Below, one piece after another: positions 56,708 to 64,000 of a stretch of 64,000 bases of DNA. The DNA comes from Bacillus sp. SD075 (GTDB taxonomy: Bacteria > Bacillota > Bacilli > Bacillales > DSM-1321), in the NCBI RefSeq assembly GCF_017355165.1, contig NZ_JADILK010000011.1, forward strand, positions 62,001 to 126,000. The letters are read 5' to 3'. The notes beneath the pieces were generated by a model, which was given only the letters and a program-made list of their open reading frames with translations, ran no database searches and had not been told where the DNA came from. The translations under genes and the position numbers were made by a program. The stretch's first letter is position 1, and each line of letters starts with the position of its first letter.

Positions 56708-56840
56708 ATGCAGATAATACTTTTCTGCCCTTACGGCGACGTGCAGCGATTACTCTACGTCCGTTTTTCGTGCTCATACGTGCACGGAAACCGTGAACTT
56801 TACTATGTTTGCGGTTATTCGGTTGATAAGTTCTTTTCAT
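56706..56840 (-). CDS. rpmH: 50S ribosomal protein L34
   Basis: 44 residues: [20 protein letters not shown], then [20 protein letters not shown] and VLSA at the end. This is the complete, highly basic L34. GGGAGGTG is the ribosome site 7-14 bases upstream. First gene left of oriC, co-directional with the leftward fork, with a strong promoter. The preceding 930 bases contain no gene but the left part of the origin. Confidence 0.97.
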   Translation of the reverse strand: MKRTYQPNNRKHSKVHGFRARMSTKNGRRVIAARRRKGRKVLSA

Positions 56841-56886
56841 TATATGACACCTCCCTGAGGAATAACAGTTAAAGACAGTCTTTACA

Positions 56887-56916
56887 ATTATATAGATGGA
56901 GGTTTCTACTTGTCAA
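56887..56916 (-). promoter_or_regulatory. Sigma-A promoter of rpmH
   Basis: Minus strand perfect TTGACA (56911-56916), 18-base spacer, perfect TATAAT (56887-56892), 47 bases before the L34 start. Confidence 0.85.
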
Positions 56917-57214
56917 CCTCATCCATAAAAATATTTCTTTTTAATCTCAATGTCCAGTTGGCCTTTTTTTACTACCTAGCTTATTGTAAATGATTTTGCT
57001 CCGAACTGATATAGAAATTTTTGGGGAAAGGGAAATTTCCATCATTTTATCCATGGGCACGAATAGGGGAATCGCATTGAATCCTTCTTGATCGACCCAA
57101 CATTCGACAAATGATAAGAATGAACCTGATTCATCTTTCGAATGGTATCATGCATGTCTTCCGGCTTGAACAACTTGGTTCAAGTTAAATTAATTCGACC
57201 CTATAATCATTGGT

Positions 57215-57444
57215 TGTGGATAAAATTCGACATGTTTTTTTCTATCCACAACCCATTTTATAGACTTTTGCACATAACAATAGCCTGTGGAAAAGTTTTT
57301 CCCACAAGCACGGTAAGTTGTGGATAAAGTTTTCTAACCCATTGCAAGACGCCTGAATTTCTGATATTATATTTGTGTTTTCACTCTGAATAACTTTATC
57401 AACAGGAAACGTTTATCCACAGACTGTGTATAACTTGTGGATAG
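57215..57444. other. oriC: oriC, DnaA-box cluster upstream of dnaA
   Basis: Perfect DnaA boxes at 57215-57223 and 57319-57327 (TGTGGATAA) and 57413-57421 (TTATCCACA). One-mismatch boxes at 57242-57250, 57286-57294, 57425-57433 and 57436-57444. They surround the dnaA promoter. Corresponds to the upstream (incA/incB) half of the bipartite Bacillus origin. A small open frame at 57437-57745 is not a gene. 56917-57214 and 57445-57771 show nothing else. Confidence 0.92.
57342..57370 (+). promoter_or_regulatory. Sigma-A promoter of dnaA
   Basis: TTGCAA (57342-57347), 17-base spacer, TATTAT (57365-57370). A DnaA box ends 14 bases upstream and another begins 43 bases downstream of the -10, so DnaA binding should repress its own gene. 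The leader is about 390 bases. Confidence 0.7.
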
Positions 57445-57771
57445 TTTATTCTACCTGTGTGTATTAATCTGTCCACAGATGGTGGATATTGTCGAAAACC
57501 CTTTTTTCTTCTTTATTATATATTTCTTAATTTACCTGTTGATGAATAAACATTCAAATCTACACTGGTTCACCAGATGTAGTATGTACAAAGGTTGTAC
57601 AGTGCACGATATGGCTTTTAGGCACTTCACATTACACAACACAAAAATTCCTTATACAGCTCACCGAACCTTTGCTGTCAAAATTAATATAAAGACGGCA
57701 ATCGATGAGTTTATTTGTGCCTATACATTTAGATACACTTATTAAAAATATTTTGCAAAGGAGGGATAAGT

Positions 57772-59121
57772 TTGGATAACATCGATAGCCTCTGGAACCA
57801 GGCGCTCGGAAAAATCGAAAAAAAAATCAGTAAACCAAGCTTTGAAACTTGGCTAAAATCAACCAAGGCTTATTTACTGCAAGGTGATACATTAACAGTC
57901 ACCGCTCCCAATGAATTTGCCAGGGATTGGCTTGAAGAACGCTATTCCCATCTTATTTCGGATGTATTGTTTGAACTTACCGGTGAGGAATTGGAAGCAA
58001 AATTCATCATTCCCCCCAATCAAGAAGATGATGATTTTACCGTTCCTGTTCAGCCTAAAAAGATAAAAAAACAGGATAAAGAGCATGCAGCATTTCCACA
58101 GCATATGCTGAATGCGAAAAATACCTTCGATACATTTGTCATCGGCTCCGGCAATCGTTTTGCCCATGCCGCATCTCTCGCTGTCGCAGAAGCTCCGGCC
58201 AAAGCCTATAATCCCTTATTCATATACGGGGGCGTAGGTCTTGGAAAAACCCATTTAATGCATGCAATCGGACATTATGTTCTTGAGCATAATCCGAATG
58301 CAAAGGTCGTTTATTTATCGTCTGAAAAGTTCACGAATGAATTCATCAATTCGATCCGGGACAATAAAGCAGGGGAATTCCGTGATAGATATCGAAGCGT
58401 TGATGTTTTATTAATTGATGATATTCAATTTCTTGCGGGAAAAGAACAAACTCAAGAAGAGTTTTTCCATACATTCAATGCGTTGCATGAAGAAAGCAAA
58501 CAAATCGTCATTTCGAGTGACCGCCCGCCAAAAGAAATACCTACACTCGAGGATCGCCTCCGTTCAAGGTTCGAGTGGGGCTTGATCACGGATATCACAC
58601 CTCCTGATCTCGAAACGCGGATTGCCATATTGCGTAAAAAGGCAAAAGCTGAGGGACTTGATATCCCGAATGAAGTCATGCTCTATATTGCCAACCAAAT
58701 CGATTCCAATATTCGTGAGCTTGAGGGTGCACTTATTCGTGTCGTCGCTTATTCTTCATTGATTAATAAGGATATAAATGCCGATTTGGCAGCTGAAGCA
58801 TTAAAAGACATCATACCTAGCTCAAAGCCTAAAATAATCACCATCTTAGAAATCCAGAAGACGGTCGGTGAACATTATAGTGTCAAACTTGAGGATTTCA
58901 AGGCGAAAAAACGGACGAAATCCGTAGCCTTTCCAAGACAGATTGCCATGTATCTTTCCAGGGAGTTAACGGACTCATCCCTGCCCAAGATAGGTGATGA
59001 ATTTGGAGGTCGCGATCATACGACCGTTATCCATGCGCATGAAAAAATCTCTAAACTCATGCAAACGGACACCCAGCTTCAACGTCAGGTTAAAGAAATC
59101 CAGGATCAGCTGAGGGTATAA
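57772..59121 (+). CDS. dnaA: Chromosomal replication initiator DnaA
   Basis: 449 residues. Domain I ([27 protein letters not shown]) is for helicase loading, followed by a short variable domain II (about 85-115), AAA+ domain III with Walker [10 protein letters not shown] near 152, Walker [10 protein letters not shown] near 210 and the sensor/arginine-finger region [10 protein letters not shown]. Domain IV has the DnaA-box-binding signature [15 protein letters not shown] near 405. Start is TTG at 57772 with AGGAGG upstream. Transcribed toward dnaN, with the unwinding element directly after it. Confidence 0.98.
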   Translation: MDNIDSLWNQALGKIEKKISKPSFETWLKSTKAYLLQGDTLTVTAPNEFARDWLEERYSHLISDVLFELTGEELEAKFIIPPNQEDDDFTVPVQPKKIKKQDKEHAAFPQHMLNAKNTFDTFVIGSGNRFAHAASLAVAEAPAKAYNPLFIYGGVGLGKTHLMHAIGHYVLEHNPNAKVVYLSSEKFTNEFINSIRDNKAGEFRDRYRSVDVLLIDDIQFLAGKEQTQEEFFHTFNALHEESKQIVISSDRPPKEIPTLEDRLRSRFEWGLITDITPPDLETRIAILRKKAKAEGLDIPNEVMLYIANQIDSNIRELEGALIRVVAYSSLINKDINADLAAEALKDIIPSSKPKIITILEIQKTVGEHYSVKLEDFKAKKRTKSVAFPRQIAMYLSRELTDSSLPKIGDEFGGRDHTTVIHAHEKISKLMQTDTQLQRQVKEIQDQLRV

Positions 59122-59162
59122 TAGACTCTGGATACTGTGCATAACTGACGACTACTTACACA

Positions 59163-59188
59163 CAGTCTGTCCACATGTGGATGGACTG
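59163..59188 (+). terminator. dnaA terminator built from DnaA-box-like arms
   Basis: Imperfect palindrome with outer arms CAGTC / GACTG and centre TCCACATGTGGA, followed by TTTTT. The centre equals two inverted partial DnaA boxes. It may both terminate dnaA and bind DnaA. Confidence 0.6.
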
Positions 59189-59210
59189 TTTTTCCTTAGG
59201 TTAAGCGTAC

Positions 59211-59275
59211 TTATCCACATATCAACAGGCCCTACTACTATTACTACTATCTTTTTAAATAAAAATTATTAATAA
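59211..59275 (+). other. oriC unwinding region: DnaA box, DnaA-trios and AT-rich stretch
   Basis: Perfect DnaA box TTATCCACA (59211-59219), an overlapping weak box, a GC-rich spacer, then six DnaA-trios CTA CTA CTA TTA CTA CTA (59232-59249), then an almost pure A/T stretch (59252-59276). This is the order of the basal unwinding system defined in B. subtilis, where DnaA spreads from the boxes along trios to open the duplex. It lies in the dnaA-dnaN gap. Confidence 0.9.
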
Positions 59276-59313
59276 ATACGCCTATTCGGCAATAAAAAAT
59301 TGGAGGATGAAAC

Positions 59314-60450
59314 ATGAGATTTATAATCCAAAGAGATCGATTAGTTCATAGTGTCCAAGAAGTAATGAAAGCAGTCACATCAAGGACGACAATTCCGATT
59401 CTAACCGGGATAAAAATAAACGTTACTAGTGAAGGTGTCACTCTAACAGGAAGTGATTCAGATATCTCCATCCAATCATTCATTCCGGCAGAGGTTGACG
59501 GAGATGAAATTGTTGAAGTTAAAAGTAGCGGCGGTATTGTCCTGAATGCTCGTTTTTTCAGTGAAATTGTCAAAAAGCTGCCGATGGATACTGTAGAAAT
59601 TGAAGTGGAGAACAACTTTCAAACGATTATTCGCTCGGGTAAAGCTGAATTTAATCTAAATGGACTGGATCCTGAGGAATACCCGCATCTTCCGATCATT
59701 GAAGAAGAAAATATTTTCAAACTTCCAACGGACCTTTTAAAGACCCTTATCCGTCAAACTGGCTTTGCAGTGTCCACGTCAGAAACACGCCCCATCTTAA
59801 CAGGTGTAAACTTAAAGGTTCAAGATGATGAATTGACCTGTATTGCAACAGATAGTCATAGGCTTGCAATGAGAACAGCCAAAATTGAAAATAAAATTAA
59901 CGGGACCTATAGCGTTGTAATCCCAGGTAAAAGCCTGAATGAATTGAGTAAAATCCTTGATGATACAAACGAACTCATTGAAATCGTCATAACCGAAAAC
60001 CAAGTACTTTTCAAAGCTGAAAATTTATTATTCTTCTCAAGACTGCTTGAAGGGAATTATCCTGATACATCACGCTTGATTCCATCAGATAGCAAAACGG
60101 ATGTGATTGTTCACACTAAAGATTTTCTTCAAGCGATTGACAGGGCTTCTTTATTGGCGAGAGAAGGAAGAAATAATGTCGTCAAATTGACAACCCTGGA
60201 AGGACGTATCATCGAAGTCTCCTCCAATACTCCTGAAATTGGTAAAGTAATTGAAGAGGTTCAGGCAGAAGCCATTGAAGGTGAAGATTTAAAAATCTCA
60301 TTCAGTGCCAAATTTGTAATGGATGCTCTAAAGGCATTGGAAGGCTCTGATATAAAAATTAATTTCACAGGTGCCATGCGTCCTTTTGTCATTCGTCCGC
60401 TACATGATGATTCCATGCTGCAATTAATTCTTCCGGTAAGGACTTATTAG
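59314..60450 (+). CDS. dnaN: DNA polymerase III sliding clamp (beta subunit)
   Basis: 378-residue clamp with three repeated beta-clamp domains, starting MRFIIQRDRLVHSVQEVMKA and ending in MRPFVIRPLHDDSMLQLILPVRTY, the partner-binding pocket end. It tethers polymerase to DNA and recruits YabA and others. GGAGG precedes the ATG. 192 bases after dnaA, with its own terminator. Confidence 0.98.
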   Translation: MRFIIQRDRLVHSVQEVMKAVTSRTTIPILTGIKINVTSEGVTLTGSDSDISIQSFIPAEVDGDEIVEVKSSGGIVLNARFFSEIVKKLPMDTVEIEVENNFQTIIRSGKAEFNLNGLDPEEYPHLPIIEEENIFKLPTDLLKTLIRQTGFAVSTSETRPILTGVNLKVQDDELTCIATDSHRLAMRTAKIENKINGTYSVVIPGKSLNELSKILDDTNELIEIVITENQVLFKAENLLFFSRLLEGNYPDTSRLIPSDSKTDVIVHTKDFLQAIDRASLLAREGRNNVVKLTTLEGRIIEVSSNTPEIGKVIEEVQAEAIEGEDLKISFSAKFVMDALKALEGSDIKINFTGAMRPFVIRPLHDDSMLQLILPVRTY

Positions 60451-60470
60451 TCTAAAATAATATTTCAAAA

Positions 60471-60505
60471 AAAATTAAAGGCTTGTATAGCAGGCCTTTA
60501 ATTTT
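60471..60505 (+). terminator. Terminator after dnaN
   Basis: Perfect 12-bp stem AAAATTAAAGGC / GCCTTTAATTTT with an 11-base loop, followed by TTT on the plus strand. It separates dnaA-dnaN from rlbA-recF-remB-gyrB. Confidence 0.8.
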
Positions 60506-60672
60506 TTTATATTTAAACATAGGTTTCCGAAGGGTTTTTAGTGTTTTTTTTACTGCTGCATGGAACGCTGAAACGCTTAAAACAGGAACTTAAAAAGCTA
60601 TACTTTGTCTTAATGGGATTAATTTAGTAAAATGAAATATTAAAGACTACTTAGAGATGAGTGAGGTATGAA

Positions 60673-60885
60673 ATGGACTCCATAAATATCAGCACCGAAT
60701 ATATTACGCTTGGACAATTCTTGAAATTGGCCGATTTGATCCAAAGCGGCGGAATGGCGAAATGGTTCTTAAGTGAATACGAGGTTTACATTAATGGCGA
60801 ATTAGACGTGAGAAGAGGCAGAAAATTAAGATCAGGTGATAAAATAGAGATTCCTGGATTTGGCGCCTACACAATTACAAGCTAA
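60673..60885 (+). CDS. rlbA: S4-domain protein RlbA (YaaA)
   Basis: 70-residue S4-like RNA-binding protein (ITLGQFLKLADLIQSGGMAKWF, then RRGRKLRSGDKIEIPGFG). B. subtilis YaaA takes part in 50S subunit assembly. The ATG at 60673 is chosen, with GTGAGGT six bases upstream; a GTG four codons earlier overlaps that site. It lies 21 bases before recF. Confidence 0.92.
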   Translation: MDSINISTEYITLGQFLKLADLIQSGGMAKWFLSEYEVYINGELDVRRGRKLRSGDKIEIPGFGAYTITS

Positions 60886-60906
60886 AACATAAGGGAAGAG
60901 CGGAAT

Positions 60907-62025
60907 ATGTATATTGAAAATATAAGCTTGAAAAATTACCGCAACTATACCGAATTGAATCTGACTTTTGAAAATAAAGTCAATGTAATCCTCGGCGAAA
61001 ATGCTCAAGGAAAAACAAATGTCATGGAATCTATTTTTGTTTTAGCAATGGCGAAATCACATCGGACCTCAAATGATAAAGAACTTATTCGCTGGGATGA
61101 AGAGTATGCTAAAATAGAAGGCAGAGTTAGAAAGAGAAATACCTCAATACCACTTGAGCTGACCATTTCAAAAAAAGGGAAAAAGGCGAAGTGCAACCAT
61201 ATTGAACAAAGAAAGTTGAGTCAATATGTCGGAAATATGAATGTGGTCATGTTTGCGCCTGAGGATCTTAACCTTGTAAAGGGAAGTCCTCTAGTCAGAC
61301 GCCGTTTTATAGATATGGAAATTGGCCAGGTTTCTCCCGTATACCTTCATGATATGAGCCAATATCATAAAATACTTCAACAAAGAAATCATTACTTAAA
61401 GCTTCTGCAGACCCTGAAACAAACGGATACGACGATGCTTGACGTGCTGACTGATCAATTTATTCAGTATGCAGCGAAAATTGTCGAAAGAAGATACGAG
61501 TTTCTTTTAAAGCTCCAGCAATGGGCAGAGCCGATTCATTCGGGGATCTCCAGAAATCTAGAAGTATTGAAAATCCAATATAAACCGTCGCTTGATGTAT
61601 CAGAATCTATGGATTTGACGAAAATGATAGAAGTATACACAGAAAAATTTGATAAAATAAAAACAAGGGAAATTGAACGGGGTGTAACACTGATAGGTCC
61701 TCATCGTGACGACCTGGTTTTTTTTGTGAATGACCGTGATGTCCAGACATATGGTTCACAAGGACAACAGCGCACGACTGCCCTGTCTTTGAAACTTGCC
61801 GAAATTGAGCTGATCCATGAAGAAATCGGCGAGTATCCCATTTTATTATTGGATGATGTGTTATCGGAACTTGACGATTTCCGTCAATCCCATTTACTGA
61901 ATACGATACAAGGGAAAGTGCAAACATTCGTGACGACACCCTCCGTTGATGGAATCGATCATCAAACCCTAAGAGAAGCGTCCACCTTTTATGTTAGTCA
62001 AGGAAGTATAAAAAAGGTTAAATGA
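60907..62025 (+). CDS. recF: DNA repair protein RecF
   Basis: 372-residue SMC-like ATPase that with RecO and RecR loads RecA at gaps and stalled forks. Walker [15 protein letters not shown] near 31-44, ABC signature-like [18 protein letters not shown] near 285 and Walker [12 protein letters not shown] near 320. The family start [14 protein letters not shown] is intact. Sits between rlbA and remB as in all Bacillus. Confidence 0.97.
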   Translation: MYIENISLKNYRNYTELNLTFENKVNVILGENAQGKTNVMESIFVLAMAKSHRTSNDKELIRWDEEYAKIEGRVRKRNTSIPLELTISKKGKKAKCNHIEQRKLSQYVGNMNVVMFAPEDLNLVKGSPLVRRRFIDMEIGQVSPVYLHDMSQYHKILQQRNHYLKLLQTLKQTDTTMLDVLTDQFIQYAAKIVERRYEFLLKLQQWAEPIHSGISRNLEVLKIQYKPSLDVSESMDLTKMIEVYTEKFDKIKTREIERGVTLIGPHRDDLVFFVNDRDVQTYGSQGQQRTTALSLKLAEIELIHEEIGEYPILLLDDVLSELDDFRQSHLLNTIQGKVQTFVTTPSVDGIDHQTLREASTFYVSQGSIKKVK

Positions 62026-62037
62026 TGAGGTGAATGT

Positions 62038-62301
62038 ATGTATCTCCATATTGGTGAAGACATTCTTGTGAAAACGGACGATGTCATAGCCATTTTAGAT
62101 AAGAAGCTGCTTCAGGCCTCTCCAATCATGAGTGAATTTTTGGAGAAAAAGTCTGATGTAACTTCCCATTTAGCAAAAAACTCGGTTAAATCGATTGTAG
62201 TGACGGACAAACAGGTATATTATTCACCGCTTGCGTCGTCCACTTTAAAAAAGCGTTCACTGCAGCCATCGCTCTTAATCGATGATATAGATATTCTTTG
62301 A
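62038..62301 (+). CDS. remB: RemB (YaaB), DUF370 extracellular-matrix regulator
   Basis: 87-residue DUF370 protein starting MYLHIGEDILVKTDDVIAILD. Homologue of B. subtilis YaaB/RemB and related to RemA, which activates biofilm matrix and osmoprotection genes; B. subtilis RemB has 81 residues. The family forms ring oligomers that wrap DNA. It is 12 bases after recF and 69 bases before gyrB. Confidence 0.92.
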   Translation: MYLHIGEDILVKTDDVIAILDKKLLQASPIMSEFLEKKSDVTSHLAKNSVKSIVVTDKQVYYSPLASSTLKKRSLQPSLLIDDIDIL

Positions 62302-62361
62302 ATTGTAGCTAAACGTTATATTTACTCCTGAAAATTGATAAATGCCAAAAGAAAAGTGTAG

Positions 62362-64000
<1,639 letters not shown>

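Noticed and set aside
57437-57745. 102-codon open frame upstream of dnaA
   Set aside because: Lies in the DnaA-box region and dnaA leader, has no ribosome site and no recognisable protein similarity; ORFs here are expected by chance.

Overview
The window is a replication-origin segment of a low-GC Gram-positive chromosome. Gene content and order (rlmH-yyzF-htrC-walJIHKR, tRNAs, purA, dnaB, rplI-gdpP-yybS, rpsR-ssbA-rpsF-ychF, spo0J-soj-noc-rsmG-mnmG-mnmE-jag-yidC-rnpA-rpmH, oriC, dnaA-dnaN-rlbA-recF-remB-gyrB) match the Bacillaceae plan. Protein similarity to Bacillus subtilis and degenerate copies of a Bacillus-type intergenic repeat suggest a Peribacillus/Bacillus-like spore former; the species is an inference. 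The spore genes yyaC, cotH and yidC/spoIIIJ fit this.

Layout from the left. 1-2800: the promoter-proximal end of a ribose operon on the minus strand (rbsR-rbsK-rbsD-rbsA, cut by the window edge) behind a LacI/cre-type operator. 3050-11600: a six-gene minus-strand operon for an NRPS-independent hydroxamate-citrate siderophore, most likely schizokinen. It has the gene order of rhizobial rhbABCDEF, a Fur-type double operator with a good sigma-A promoter in front, and a perfect intrinsic terminator behind. 11683-14949: a plus-strand cassette of a VTC-type polyphosphate polymerase domain protein, a DUF4956 membrane protein and a membrane-anchored CotH-family kinase-like protein. 15503-24016: metabolic and stress genes (cytoplasmic alpha-amylase, peptidase T, large catalase with a candidate sigma-B promoter, DbpA helicase, IsdG-like monooxygenase, RlmN-family methyltransferase).

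24098-45365: the conserved left flank of the origin, almost all minus strand, so co-directional with the leftward fork. It carries cell-wall control (WalRK/HIJ, HtrC, an M23 endopeptidase), four tRNAs, purine synthesis, replication and translation genes and c-di-AMP turnover. 45757-56840: chromosome segregation and nucleoid occlusion (Soj, Spo0J, Noc), tRNA modification, membrane insertion, RNase P and L34. 56841-57771 and 59122-59313 are the two halves of oriC flanking dnaA. They contain a DnaA-box cluster around the dnaA promoter, and a DnaA box followed by DnaA-trios and an AT-rich stretch before dnaN. The window ends inside gyrB.

Points that deserve attention: an Asp-to-Asn change in the GyrB EGDSAGG motif (a known quinolone-resistance position elsewhere); DnaA-box clusters away from oriC at rlmH/yyzF and jag/mnmE; two parS-like sites; the perfect inverted repeat of Fur boxes; and the VTC/DUF4956/CotH cassette, whose CotH lacks a lysine I expect in the family. 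The 44-residue rpmH and 53-residue yyzF are easily missed because of their size.
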